A stretch of 64,000 nt of DNA from Rhodanobacter sp. B05 (lineage in GTDB: Bacteria > Pseudomonadota > Gammaproteobacteria > Xanthomonadales > Rhodanobacteraceae): contig NZ_MUNU01000013.1 of NCBI RefSeq assembly GCF_002001085.1, positions 1-64,000 of the forward strand, read 5' to 3'. Both the position numbers and the translations under genes were made by a program. Shown here piece by piece: positions 8,980-17,986 of this stretch (positions are counted from its first letter, which is position 1; every line of letters begins with the position of its first letter). The notes beneath the pieces are model-generated. The model was not told the origin of the DNA, did not search any database, and saw only the letters and a program-made list of their open reading frames with translations.

Positions 8980-9175
8980 TGCCGGCAGGTCTTCGGACTT
9001 GCGGACATGGATCTTGCGATCCGCCTACTTGCTCCCGCTTCCCAGCCACGGAGGGCCAGTGCATGTGGGTGCTTTCGTTTCCGCTTTACCGCTGCGGGGC
9101 AGTTCCGGAATTACACCGGATTCCCTTTCAAGCCCGGCCGATGTCGCATCGGGTCGGGCACCGACGGGCACAACA
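8980..9175 (-). promoter_or_regulatory. Cobalamin (B12) riboswitch in the nrdAB leader
   Basis: On the minus strand the conserved landmarks appear in order: a GGTGCCC stem start near 9161, CTTGAAAGGGAATCCGGTG (about 9132-9114), AATTCCGGAACTGCCCCGCA with the following GCGGTAAA (about 9112-9085), GCACTGGCC (about 9062-9053), GGGAAGCGGGAGCAA (about 9042-9028), and the B12 box AGTCCGAAGACCTGCC at 8998-8983. These match the adenosylcobalamin-class aptamer very closely. A further hairpin, CGGGAC/GTCCCG (8976-8971 with 8964-8959), lies just downstream and may belong to the expression platform. The rest of the leader (8958-8813) shows no other gene. The aptamer points directly at nrdA, 170 bases downstream. 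Confidence 0.95.
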
Positions 9176-9248
9176 TATCGGGTGGCCGGGCAAAGATCAA
9201 CCCAAGCACTTGTGTAGCCGTGACTGCTTTTGCTGGGCGCTGGCGCGG

Positions 9249-9743
<495 letters not shown>

Positions 9744-9778
9744 CTAGTATCAAACCCGACGAGTGCGAGGCGCTGTCC

Positions 9779-10042
9779 ATGATGGACAAGCAGGATATCG
9801 ATCAGATTGCCCTGCGGCTTGTGTCGTTGGTGCCGCCAGGGTTGGCACAGGCGCAACAGGATTTGCGAGCCAACTTCCAGGACGTTCTGGTGCAGGGACT
9901 GCGCCGCCTCGACCTGGTCACCCGCGAAGAATTCGACGTCCAAGTGCAGGTGCTGGCGCGCACCCGCGCCAAGGTCGACGAGTTGGAGCAGCGTGTGGCC
10001 GAACTCGAGGCCGTCGCGATTACCCGCGGCAGCCAGCAGTAA
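9779..10042 (+). CDS. ubiK: UbiK family ubiquinone biosynthesis accessory factor (BMFP domain)
   Basis: An 87-residue BMFP (membrane fusogenic) domain protein, homologous to E. coli UbiK/YqiC, which partners UbiJ in the soluble ubiquinone-synthesis complex. It starts MMDKQDIDQIALRLVSLVPPG with GAGG eight bases upstream of 9779; the earlier in-frame ATG at 9704 would add a non-conserved segment. The first half is an amphipathic helix, and the second (LARTRAKVDELEQRVAELE, about residues 60-78) is the coiled coil that forms trimers. The partner ubiJ lies in this window at 22.3-23.0 kb. A hairpin follows the stop. Confidence 0.9.
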   Translation: MMDKQDIDQIALRLVSLVPPGLAQAQQDLRANFQDVLVQGLRRLDLVTREEFDVQVQVLARTRAKVDELEQRVAELEAVAITRGSQQ

Positions 10043-10056
10043 CCACCTCCCGGGAG

Positions 10057-10107
10057 CCGCCTCCGATCCGTCACCCTCACCCCGAGAACGATCGGAGGCG
10101 GTTATTT
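10057..10107 (+). terminator. Hairpin after ubiK
   Basis: A 12-bp perfect stem (10057-10068 with 10090-10101, core CCGCCTCCGATC) followed by TTATTTAT. The stem is strong but the loop is long (21 bases) and the T-tract is interrupted, so it is a probable rather than certain terminator for ubiK. Confidence 0.55.
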
Positions 10108-10187
10108 ATCCAGCGTCGCTGATGGAGTCGCGCGATGTTTGTGCCTGTCAGCGCGCCATGCCTCATGCGCCACCCGACCAGGGTCGC

Positions 10188-11681
10188 ATGAGTCTCGCCG
10201 TCACCCTCAGTCGTGCGCAGGAAGGCATCGCTGCACCGCAGGTGATGGTCGAGGTGCACCTCTCCGGCGGCCTGCCCAGTACCAATATCGTCGGCCTGCC
10301 CGAAGCTGCGGTGCGCGAGGCGCGCGATCGCGTGCGCGTGGCGATCCAGAACACCGCGTTCGAATACCCCAATCGCCGGGTCACGGTGAACCTGGCACCT
10401 GCCGAGTTGCCGAAGGATGGCGGCCGCTTCGACCTGTCGATTGCGCTGGGCATCCTCGCCGCCAGCGGTCAGGTGCCGCGCGAGAAACTGGACGATTGCG
10501 AATTCCTCGGCGAACTGGCTCTGACCGGTTCGTTGCGCAGCATTTCCGGCGTCCTGCCGGCGCTGCTGCGCGCGCGGGCGCGTGGTCGCCGCGTGGTGGT
10601 GCCGCGCGAGAACGCCGCCGAGGCGGCGCTGGTGCCGGACGTGGATGTGCGGGTCGCCGAGACCCTGGCCGAGGTCTGCGGTTGGCTGCGTGGCGCCCAC
10701 GAACTGTCCATGCCAGTCGGCATTCCCAGCGATGGTGGTGCCCACGACGGTCCCGACCTGGCCGACGTGCGCGGCCAGCAGCAGGCACGGCGGGCGCTGG
10801 AAATTTCCGCCGTCGGGGGCCACCACCTGCTGCTGATGGGTCCGCCCGGCACGGGCAAGACCATGCTGGCCGAACGCCTGCCCGGCATCCTGCCACCGCT
10901 GTCCGAATCGGAGGCACTGGAGACTTGCGCGGTGTTGTCGGTTTCCGGGCAGACCACCGATCTGGTGCGCTGGCGGCGCCGACCGTTCCGGGCGCCACAT
11001 CACACGGCATCCGCCGTGGCCCTGGTCGGCGGTGGCTCGTACCCGCGCCCGGGCGAAATTTCGCTGGCGCACAACGGCGTACTGTTCCTGGACGAACTGC
11101 CCGAGTTCAGCCGGCACGTGCTGGAAGTGCTGCGCGAGCCGATGGAATCGGGTCACATCGTGATTTCGCGCGCGGCGCGGCAATCGACCTTTCCCGCGCA
11201 GTTCCAACTGGTCGCGGCGATGAATCCCTGTCCTTGCGGCTACGCCGGCGATCCGCGCTGCCAATGCACGCCCGATCAGATCCAGCGCTACCGGTCGCGC
11301 ATCTCCGGGCCGCTGCTGGATCGCATCGATCTGTGCGTGCAGGTGCCACCGGTGCCGCTGGCCGAACTGGGCACGCCACGCAACGCGCGTGACGAGGATT
11401 CCGCCACGGTGCGTGCGCGCGTACTCGGCGCACGCCGGCAGTCGCTGATGCGCGCAGGCCGTCCGAATGCCGAGATCAGCACGCGCGAACTGGAGCGCGA
11501 TTGCGCGCTGGGCGCGCCCGAGCGGCGCTGGTTCGAGAGCGCGCTGGAACGGCTTGGCCTGTCCGCCCGTGCCTATCACCGCGTGCTGCGGGTAGCGCGC
11601 ACGATCGCCGACCTGGATGGTGGCGCGGCGCTGCTCGAACGCGAGCACCTGGCCGAGGCGTTGCAATACCGCCGGTTTTGA
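10188..11681 (+). CDS. comM: YifB/ComM family Mg-chelatase-like AAA+ ATPase
   Basis: A 497-residue AAA+ ATPase of the YifB/ComM family. In naturally competent bacteria ComM is a hexameric helicase promoting branch migration during integration of transformed DNA. The start at 10188 (MSLAVTLSRAQEGIAAPQ) matches the family; an in-frame ATG at 10158 would add ten residues. The order is an N-terminal Lon-like domain (VVGLPEAAV-type motif near 34-42), Walker A GPPGTGKT (218-225), Walker B VLFLDELPEF (298-307), and a zinc-ribbon-like cluster NPCPCGYAGDPRCQC, then the arginine-rich RYRSRISGPLLDRIDL segment. The protein looks complete. The gene stands alone, with a dispersed inverted repeat directly after its stop. 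Confidence 0.95.
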   Translation: MSLAVTLSRAQEGIAAPQVMVEVHLSGGLPSTNIVGLPEAAVREARDRVRVAIQNTAFEYPNRRVTVNLAPAELPKDGGRFDLSIALGILAASGQVPREKLDDCEFLGELALTGSLRSISGVLPALLRARARGRRVVVPRENAAEAALVPDVDVRVAETLAEVCGWLRGAHELSMPVGIPSDGGAHDGPDLADVRGQQQARRALEISAVGGHHLLLMGPPGTGKTMLAERLPGILPPLSESEALETCAVLSVSGQTTDLVRWRRRPFRAPHHTASAVALVGGGSYPRPGEISLAHNGVLFLDELPEFSRHVLEVLREPMESGHIVISRAARQSTFPAQFQLVAAMNPCPCGYAGDPRCQCTPDQIQRYRSRISGPLLDRIDLCVQVPPVPLAELGTPRNARDEDSATVRARVLGARRQSLMRAGRPNAEISTRELERDCALGAPERRWFESALERLGLSARAYHRVLRVARTIADLDGGAALLEREHLAEALQYRRF

Positions 11682-11685
11682 AATC

Positions 11686-11798
11686 GGGAGTGAGTGGGAA
11701 GGAGTGAGAAGTGAGAGAGAGCCGGATCATGGCGTGCTTTGGCATTTCTCTCACTCCTCACTCCTCTCGACTCACTCCTGGCCTTTCTCCACTCGCTC
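11686..11798. repeat. GGAGTGAG-type inverted repeat, copy 1
   Basis: An imperfect long inverted repeat of GGAGTGAG/GAAGTGAGAG units. The left arm is about 11686-11721 and the right arm about 11746-11798 (TCTCTCACTCCTCACTCC). The loop contains GGCGTGCTTTGGC, which reappears inverted in copy 3 (19810-19918). It fills most of the gap between comM and the antiporter gene. Together with copies at 13636-13728 and 19810-19918 it defines a family placed at gene 3' ends. Confidence 0.75.
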
Positions 11799-11855
11799 CT
11801 CGCTTTTCATACCGTCGCGTGTTTCGATAGCGCCCTGATATTTCCAGGGACTGCG

Positions 11856-13649
11856 ATGACTATCGAGCTCGGCCTGATGCTCGCCGGCATGTTGACGATC
11901 GGCTTCCTGGCGCAGTGGCTGGCATGGCGGGTCAGGTTGCCGGCGATCGTGTTCCTGTTGCTGGCCGGCATCGTGCTCGGTCCCGTCAGCGGTGTGCTGG
12001 ACCCGGACAAGCTGCTTGGCGATCTGCTGTTCCCGGTCGTGTCGCTTGCGGTGGCACTGATCCTGTTCGAGGGCAGCCTGACCTTGCGCTTTCATGAATT
12101 GCCGGGCATCGGTCGGGCCGTGCGCGGGCTGGTCAGTTATGGCGCGGTGGCCACCTTGCTGCTGCTGGCCTGGGCTGCACATGTCGTGGCCGGACTGAGC
12201 TGGCCGATTGCCCTGCTGTTCGGTGCGTTGGCCTGCGTGACCGGCCCGACGGTGATCGCGCCGATGCTGCGTACCTTGCGGCCGAACGCGCGCATCGCCA
12301 ACACGCTGCGTTGGGAAGGCATCGTGATCGACCCGCTGGGCGCGCTGTTCGCGGTGCTGATCTTCGAGGCGATCGTGTCGCGGCAGGAAGGTCACACCAT
12401 CGGCATCTTCGTCGCCACGATCGGCTGCGGCGCGCTGACCGGTGCGCTGAGTGCATGGCTGACCGGCTTCCTGCTGCGCCGGCAGCTGATTCCCGAATAC
12501 CTGCAGAACTACGCCGTGTTGGCCGCGGTGCTACTCGCCTTCAGCGTCTCCAATGTTATTACGCATGAATCGGGATTGCTGGCAGTGACCATCATGGGCA
12601 TCGCGCTGGGCAATATGCGCGGTGTGCATATCGACGACATCCTCGACTTCAAGGAAAGCCTCACCACGGTACTGGTGTCGCTATTGTTCATCCTGTTGGC
12701 GGCGCGGCTGCACTGGCCGCTGCCGGACGGCATGCTTGGCGCGGGCATCGCGCTGTTTGCGATTGCCCAACTGCTTGTGCGGCCGCTGACCGTATTGCTG
12801 TCGAGCATGGGCAGCGGGCTGAGTTGGCGCGAACGGGCCTTGATCGGCTGGGTGGCGCCGCGTGGCATCGTGGCCGCCTCGGTGTCGGCGCTGTTTGCGC
12901 TGCGGCTCGATGCGCTAGGCGTGACCGGCGCCGGGGCGCTGGTGCCGCTGGTGTTCATCCTGATCATCGGCACGGTGGTGCTGCAGAGTGCCACCGCACG
13001 ACCGCTGGCGTTGTGGCTGAAGGTGGCCGAGCCGGAGCCGCGTGGGCTGCTGGTCTTCGGCTCCGACGAAGTGGCGCGGGCGATCGGCAAGGTATTGAGC
13101 GAGGCCGGCTTTCGCGTGGTGCTGGCAGATGACGACTGGGATGGCATCCGCCTGGCACGCATGGATGGGCTCATCACGTTCTTCGGCAACCCGGCCTCGC
13201 CGCATGCCGAGCGCCATCTGGATCTCACCGGCATCGGTCGCCTGTTGGCGGTATCCACCCATCGTGAGCGCAACTCACTGGCCTGCGTGCATTACCGGCA
13301 GGAATTCGGTCGCGACAAGGTGTACCGGCTGCGCAACCTGACCCCGCAGGAAAATACCGATCGTGCAGCGCTGTCCGGCAGCCTGCTGGCGCCGCCGCTG
13401 TTCGACGAGGAGATGACCCATGGCCGCTTTGCCGAAATGCTCGAACAAGGCTGGCGGATCAAGTCGACCCGGTTGAGCGCCACCTTCGACTGGCCACACT
13501 TCATCGAGCAGTACGGCTCAAGCAGCGTGCTGATGTTTGGCATCGAGGAGAAGGGCACCTTGCGGGTCGCTTCGACCAAGCGCGAACTGGAACCGAAGGC
13601 TGGCTGGACGGTGATCGCACTGGTACCGGAGAACAGGAGTGAGAAATGA
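11856..13649 (+). CDS. CPA-family cation:proton antiporter with C-terminal Rossmann (TrkA-N-like) domain
   Basis: An inner-membrane Na+ or K+/H+ antiporter of the NhaP/KefC superfamily, 597 residues. The start at 11856 (MTIELGLMLAGMLTIGFLAQ) has AGGGA six bases upstream. Residues 1-390 hold about a dozen membrane helices with family motifs such as LILFEGSLTLRF, TGPTVIAPMLR and IDPLGALFAVLIFE (conserved acidic residue for ion exchange). From about 395 a cytosolic nucleotide-binding fold follows (RGLLVFGSDEVARAIGKVL), suggesting gating by NAD(H) or a related ligand. The last five codons (NRSEK) and the stop come from the adjoining repeat, so the original C-terminus was probably slightly different. 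The ion specificity is not determinable. Confidence 0.9.
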   Translation: MTIELGLMLAGMLTIGFLAQWLAWRVRLPAIVFLLLAGIVLGPVSGVLDPDKLLGDLLFPVVSLAVALILFEGSLTLRFHELPGIGRAVRGLVSYGAVATLLLLAWAAHVVAGLSWPIALLFGALACVTGPTVIAPMLRTLRPNARIANTLRWEGIVIDPLGALFAVLIFEAIVSRQEGHTIGIFVATIGCGALTGALSAWLTGFLLRRQLIPEYLQNYAVLAAVLLAFSVSNVITHESGLLAVTIMGIALGNMRGVHIDDILDFKESLTTVLVSLLFILLAARLHWPLPDGMLGAGIALFAIAQLLVRPLTVLLSSMGSGLSWRERALIGWVAPRGIVAASVSALFALRLDALGVTGAGALVPLVFILIIGTVVLQSATARPLALWLKVAEPEPRGLLVFGSDEVARAIGKVLSEAGFRVVLADDDWDGIRLARMDGLITFFGNPASPHAERHLDLTGIGRLLAVSTHRERNSLACVHYRQEFGRDKVYRLRNLTPQENTDRAALSGSLLAPPLFDEEMTHGRFAEMLEQGWRIKSTRLSATFDWPHFIEQYGSSSVLMFGIEEKGTLRVASTKRELEPKAGWTVIALVPENRSEK

Positions 13650-13728
13650 GGAGTGAGAAGTGAAAGAAAGCAGGTGCGAAGCACATCGCCAGCTCTCTCT
13701 CACTTCTCACTCCTCTTCCCTCACTCCC
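13636..13728. repeat. GGAGTGAG-type inverted repeat, copy 2
   Basis: The left arm is 13636-13671 (starting GGAGTGAGAAATGAGGAGTG) and the right arm 13692-13728 (GCTCTCTCTCACTTCTCAC onward), with a loop of about 20 bases, GTGCGAAGCACATC. It lies between the convergent antiporter and aceA genes. The left arm overlaps the antiporter coding end: GAG-AAA-TGA within the repeat supplies its stop codon. Being between convergent genes, the hairpin could serve as a bidirectional transcription end. Confidence 0.75.
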
Positions 13729-13733
13729 CGCTC

Positions 13734-15026
13734 TCACGCCACGGCTTGGCGGAACTGCGCCTCCTCGGTGGACCCGGTCAACGCCGTGGTGGACGACTGG
13801 CCCTGCTGGATCGCCTGGGTGACGGCGTCGAAATAGCCGGTGCCCACTTCGCGCTGGTGCTTCACTGCGGTGAAGCCGCGCTCGCCGGCGGCGAATTCCT
13901 TTTCCTGCAGTTCGACGAAGGCGCTCATCTGGCGGCGGGCGTAGCCGTGGGCCAGGTCAAACATGCCGTAGTTGAGGCTGTGGAAGCCGGCCAGGGTGAT
14001 GAACTGGAATTTGTAGCCCATCGCGCCGAGTTCCTTCTGGAAGCGGGCGATGGTGGCATCGTCCAGGTTCTTCTTCCAGTTGAAGCTGGGCGAGCAGTTG
14101 TAGGCCAGCATCTTGCACGGGAACTTCGCGTGGATCGCCTCGGCGAAGCGGCGCGCATCTTCCAGGTTCGGCTTGCTGGTCTCGCACCAGATCAGGTCGG
14201 CATAGGGCGCATAGGCAAGGCCGCGGCTGATCGCCTGGTCCAGGCCGGGCTTGACCCGGAAGAAGCCTTCGACCGTGCGCTCGCCGGTGATGAACGGCTT
14301 GTCGTTGTCATCGACGTCCGAGGTCAGCAGGTCGGCGGCATCGGCGTCGGTGCGGGCGACCAGCAGGGTCGGCACGCCGGCGACATCCGCGGCAAGGCGT
14401 GCGGCGTTGAGCTTGTCGATCGCCTCGCGGGTGGGCACCAGCACCTTGCCGCCCATGTGGCCGCACTTCTTCACCGAGGCCAGCTGGTCCTCGAAATGCA
14501 CGCCGGCGGCGCCGGCTTCGATCATCGCCTTCATCAGCTCGAACGCATTCAGCACGCCACCAAAGCCGGCCTCGGCATCGGCCACGATCGGCACCAGCCA
14601 GTCGATGTCGTGGTTGCCCTCGGCGTGGTTCAATTGATCGGCGCGCAGCAAGGTGTTGTTGATGCGCTTGACCACCAGCGGCACCGAATTGGCCGGATAC
14701 AGCGACTGGTCGGGATACATCTCGCCGGCCACGTTGGCGTCGGCGGCGACCTGCCAGCCACTCAGGTAGATCGCCTGCAGGCCCGCCTTGACCTGCTGCA
14801 TCGCCTGGTTGCCGGTGAGTGCCCCAAGGGCATTGACGAAATCTTCCTTGTGCAGCGATTTCCACAGGCGCTCGGCGCCGCGGCGGGCCAGCGAATGCTC
14901 GATCTGCACCGTGCCGCGCAGGCGCACCACATCATCGGCGGAATAGTTGCGCTGGACGCCGGTCCAACGGGCGTTGTTCTTCCAGTCCAGACTGATCTGT
15001 TCGGCGGTGGGCAGGTGGCTTTTCAT
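13734..15026 (-). CDS. aceA: Isocitrate lyase
   Basis: Isocitrate lyase (430 residues) splits isocitrate to glyoxylate and succinate, the first step of the glyoxylate shunt used during growth on acetate or fatty acids. The active-site loop KKCGHMGGK (catalytic Cys188) and the downstream NCSPSFNW and [13 protein letters not shown] segments are all present, and the length is typical of the proteobacterial short form. It begins [15 protein letters not shown]. It lies downstream of aceB on the same strand, 142 bp away, with an intergenic repeat between them, so the two are likely co-transcribed and governed by the divergent LysR gene. Confidence 0.97.
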   Translation of the reverse strand: MKSHLPTAEQISLDWKNNARWTGVQRNYSADDVVRLRGTVQIEHSLARRGAERLWKSLHKEDFVNALGALTGNQAMQQVKAGLQAIYLSGWQVAADANVAGEMYPDQSLYPANSVPLVVKRINNTLLRADQLNHAEGNHDIDWLVPIVADAEAGFGGVLNAFELMKAMIEAGAAGVHFEDQLASVKKCGHMGGKVLVPTREAIDKLNAARLAADVAGVPTLLVARTDADAADLLTSDVDDNDKPFITGERTVEGFFRVKPGLDQAISRGLAYAPYADLIWCETSKPNLEDARRFAEAIHAKFPCKMLAYNCSPSFNWKKNLDDATIARFQKELGAMGYKFQFITLAGFHSLNYGMFDLAHGYARRQMSAFVELQEKEFAAGERGFTAVKHQREVGTGYFDAVTQAIQQGQSSTTALTGSTEEAQFRQAVA

Positions 15027-15049
15027 GATGTGACTCCGTTTGGTTTAAG

Positions 15050-15160
15050 CCCCTCTCCCTGGGGGAGAGGGGTTGGGGAGAGGGTTCGGGCGGAGCGTGT
15101 TGATTCGCTCCGGGCGCACCCTCATCCGCCCTTCGGGCACCTTCTCCCAGAGGGGGAAGG
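15050..15160. repeat. CCCCTCTCCC intergenic repeat between aceB and aceA
   Basis: A stem CCCCTCTCCC (15050-15059)/GGGAGAGGGG (15063-15072), followed by GGAGCG (15092-15097)/CGCTCC (15106-15111) and a closing pyrimidine/purine segment CTTCTCCC. This matches a widespread class of intergenic repeats with the CCCTCTCCC...GGGAGAGGG pattern. It lies in the aceB-aceA spacer and would be part of the transcript. Confidence 0.7.
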
Positions 15161-15168
15161 GATGATCG

Positions 15169-16779
15169 TCAAAGCTGGTCGTAGGCGGGCAGGGTGAGGA
15201 AGTCGCCGAGCTGGTCCGCATGGGTCATCGTGGAAATCAGCGCGGCGGCGGCATCGGCACGAGTGGCGCCGGGGTGTCGGCTGCTGCGCAGGTGATGGGT
15301 GTGCGCGGCCAGCGCCTGGTCGAACAGGGCAAAGTCGATCGGCGCGTGGTCGGGGAACTCGAGGGCGCCGCCGGCCGGAACATCGGCATGGTGCAGCCAC
15401 TGCCACAGCTGGGCGCGGGCGATCTCGGCGGTGGCGGCGTCTTCCATCAGGTGATGGATCGGCACGCAGCCCAGGCCGTCCAGCCAGGCGGCGGTATAGC
15501 GCAGGCAGACCTCGACGTTGTTGTCGAAACCGGCGCGGCTGATCGTGCCGCCGGGTGCGGCCAGCAATTGCTCGCGGCTCACCTGGACGTCCTCGCGCAG
15601 CTTGCCCAGCTGGTTCGGTGTGGGCATGTACTTGTCGAAGATCTCCTGTGCCACCGGCACCAGCGCCGGGTGGGCGACCCAGGTGCCGTCGTGGCCGGCC
15701 TGCACTTCGCGCAGCTTGTCCGCGCGCACCTTGTCCAGTGCCGCCTGGTTCGCCGCTTCGTCGCCCTTGATCGGGATTTGCGCGGCCATGCCACCCATCG
15801 CGAAGGCGCCGCGGCGATGGCAGGTCTTGATCAGCAGTTCGGAATAGCCTTTCAGGAACGGCACCGTCATGCCGACCTGGCCGCGCTCCGGCAGCAGGCG
15901 GTCGCGGTGACCTCGCAGCGTTTTCAGGTAGGAAAAGATGTAGTCCCAGCGGCCGCAGTTGAGGCCGACGATGCGCCGACGCAGCGCGTGCAGGATCTCG
16001 TCCATCTGGAACGCCGCCGGCAGCGTCTCGATCAGCACGGTGGCCTTCATCGTGCCGACTGGCAGCTGCAGCTCATCCTCGGCGGCGCTCATCACCTCTT
16101 CCCACAACGCGGCCTCTTCCATCGCCTCCAGCTTGGGCAGGTAGAAATACGGGCCTCGATCGCGACGCTGCAGGGCGCGCGCGTTGTGGAACACGAACAG
16201 GCCGAAATCCACCAGCGCGCCGGAAATCGGGGTGCCGTCCACATGAAAGAAGCGGTCGTGCAGATGCCAGCCGCGCGGGCGCACCACCAGCACGGCGGGG
16301 TTGTCGCCGACGCGATAGCTCCTGCCTTCGGGCGAGCGGAACTCGATGCTGCCGTTGACCGCGTCGCGCAGGTTGACCTGGCCGTCGAGCTGGTTGGCGA
16401 AGGTCGGCGAGGAGGAGTCCTCGAAGTCGGCCATGAACACCTTGGCGCCGGAGTTCAGCGCGTTGATGATCATCTTGCGCTCGACCGGGCCGGTGATCTC
16501 GACGCGACGATCACGCAGCGCGACGGGAATTGGCGCCACCGTCCAGTCCGAGGCGCGGATCGCCGCGGTGTCGGCACGGAAATCCGGCAGGCCGCCAGCG
16601 TCATAGCCGGCCTGGCGTTGGCGCCGGGCCTGCAGCAGGCACTGCCGCGTGGCCTCGAAACGACGGTGCAACTGGGCCAGGAAGCCCAGCGCCGCCGGGG
16701 TCAGGATGCCTTCGTAACCGGCGCCGTCGGCCAGGATCTCGGCCGCGCCGGTGTCGAGTCGTTCCTGCGGTACTGCCAT
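15169..16779 (-). CDS. aceB: Malate synthase A
   Basis: Malate synthase A (536 residues) condenses glyoxylate with acetyl-CoA to malate, completing the glyoxylate shunt with isocitrate lyase. The start at 16779 (MAVPQERLDTGAAEILADG) with GGAGCG upstream is chosen over an in-frame ATG 72 bases earlier whose extension is cysteine-rich and not family-like. The signature GLNCGRWDYIFSYLK is present, as are FMADFEDSSSPTFANQ and RPRGWHLHDRFFHVDG, which line the active site. It is the first gene of the aceB-aceA unit and divergent from the LysR gene at 16903. Confidence 0.97.
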   Translation of the reverse strand: MAVPQERLDTGAAEILADGAGYEGILTPAALGFLAQLHRRFEATRQCLLQARRQRQAGYDAGGLPDFRADTAAIRASDWTVAPIPVALRDRRVEITGPVERKMIINALNSGAKVFMADFEDSSSPTFANQLDGQVNLRDAVNGSIEFRSPEGRSYRVGDNPAVLVVRPRGWHLHDRFFHVDGTPISGALVDFGLFVFHNARALQRRDRGPYFYLPKLEAMEEAALWEEVMSAAEDELQLPVGTMKATVLIETLPAAFQMDEILHALRRRIVGLNCGRWDYIFSYLKTLRGHRDRLLPERGQVGMTVPFLKGYSELLIKTCHRRGAFAMGGMAAQIPIKGDEAANQAALDKVRADKLREVQAGHDGTWVAHPALVPVAQEIFDKYMPTPNQLGKLREDVQVSREQLLAAPGGTISRAGFDNNVEVCLRYTAAWLDGLGCVPIHHLMEDAATAEIARAQLWQWLHHADVPAGGALEFPDHAPIDFALFDQALAAHTHHLRSSRHPGATRADAAAALISTMTHADQLGDFLTLPAYDQL

Positions 16780-16856
16780 GGGTTCGCTCCGTGTCGTGGA
16801 TGACTCGAAGCTAGAGCAGAAATAATCTATTTGACAAAGTGAATGTTTCAATCAGT

Positions 16857-16870
16857 AATATGAGCATATT
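16857..16870. promoter_or_regulatory. AT-rich inverted repeat in the aceB/LysR divergent promoter
   Basis: AATATGAGCATATT is a perfect 6-2-6 inverted repeat in the strikingly AT-rich spacer between aceB (start 16779, minus) and the LysR gene (start 16903, plus). Upstream on the plus strand TTGACA (16831-16836) resembles a -35 element. LysR-type regulators usually bind such sites between themselves and the divergent target, so this is the best operator candidate for the glyoxylate genes. It has not been matched to a known consensus. Confidence 0.5.
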
Positions 16871-16902
16871 CAATATCAAACTCAATACGCTGAAATGAAA
16901 CG

Positions 16903-17940
16903 ATGAAAGTGGATGACGGGGCACCAAATCGGCCAAAAAAAACGCGCCGCACCGCAGCAAAAAAGCGTGCCGGTCGCGGGTCGGCTGCCGAAGGCGGCGG
17001 TCGCTACTACTACAAGGGCAACCGTCACAAGCAGTTGCGCGCGTTTGTCAGCGTGGTGAAGCTGGGCACGCTGACCCGTGCTGCCGAGGCGCTCTATCTG
17101 TCGCAGCCCACGATCAGCCTGCAGTTGCAGGCGCTGGAGCGCGAGCTGGGCGTGACCCTGGTGGATCGCCGCCGTCGTCGCATCAATCTCACCGACGCGG
17201 GCGAGGCGCTGTACGAACTGGCGCGGCCGCTGGTCGAGGGCTGGGAAACGCTGGATCGCGATTTCCAGGCGAAGGTGAAGGGCCTGCAGGCCGGCCGCCT
17301 GGTCGTCGCTGCCGGCACCTCGACCATCCAGTACCTGCTGCCGGAGCTGGTGCGTCGCTACCGCGAACGCTTTCCCGCGGTGCAACTGCAACTGGCCAAC
17401 GTCACCGGCAAGGACGGCATGGCCCTGTTGCGCGCGGACGAGGCGGACTTCGCAGTCGGCTCGATGCTGGACGTGCCCAACGACATCGCCTGGGCGCCGG
17501 TGCACCACTACGATCCGATGCTGATCATGCCGCTCGACCATCCGCTGGCCGCGCAGGACAGGATCACGCCGGAGGATCTCTCACCGTACGGCCTGATCCT
17601 GCCGCCGCAGCGGTTGTCCACCTACCGGCTGGTGGACCTGGTCTTCCAGCAACGCCAGGTGCCGTACCACGTGGCGATCGAAGTCGGCGGCTGGGACGTG
17701 ATCAAGGAATACGTGGCGATGGGCATGGGCATCTCCATCGTCACCGGCATCTGCATCACCGAAGCCGATCATGCGCGCCTGGCCGTGCGCAACATGAAGC
17801 AGTTCTTTCCCCAGCGCAGCTATGGCGTGGTGATGCGCAAGGGCAAGTTCCTCAGCGCCGAGGCGCGCGCCTTCATCGACCTGATCCGGCCGGGGTTGCT
17901 GACACGGGACTACGACGAGCCGGGACATTCGGGGCGCTGA
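16903..17940 (+). CDS. LysR family transcriptional regulator, likely regulator of the glyoxylate genes
   Basis: A 345-residue LysR-type regulator. A lysine/arginine-rich N-terminal extension of about 42 residues (RPKKTRRTAAKKRAGRG) precedes the winged HTH (about 44-102, LTRAAEALYLSQPTISLQLQ). The rest is the two-lobed effector-binding domain, with VVAAGTSTIQYLLPELVRRY at its start and a CysB-like MGMGISIVTG segment. LysR proteins sense a small metabolite; the divergent position suggests control of aceBA, and the ligand is unknown. The basic tail is odd for the family and might add non-specific DNA affinity; a later start is conceivable but no good alternative Met lies before the HTH. Confidence 0.92.
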   Translation: MKVDDGAPNRPKKTRRTAAKKRAGRGSAAEGGGRYYYKGNRHKQLRAFVSVVKLGTLTRAAEALYLSQPTISLQLQALERELGVTLVDRRRRRINLTDAGEALYELARPLVEGWETLDRDFQAKVKGLQAGRLVVAAGTSTIQYLLPELVRRYRERFPAVQLQLANVTGKDGMALLRADEADFAVGSMLDVPNDIAWAPVHHYDPMLIMPLDHPLAAQDRITPEDLSPYGLILPPQRLSTYRLVDLVFQQRQVPYHVAIEVGGWDVIKEYVAMGMGISIVTGICITEADHARLAVRNMKQFFPQRSYGVVMRKGKFLSAEARAFIDLIRPGLLTRDYDEPGHSGR

Positions 17941-17986
17941 AGGCCGAATATCCGGGGTTGACACGGACGATGCAAGCGTTGGGTGG

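Noticed and set aside
9165..9190. An NrdR-box-like sequence (CACAACATATC) upstream of the riboswitch
   Set aside because: It matches only part of the ACACAATATATTGTGT-type consensus and has no second box at the proper distance, so it is not called.
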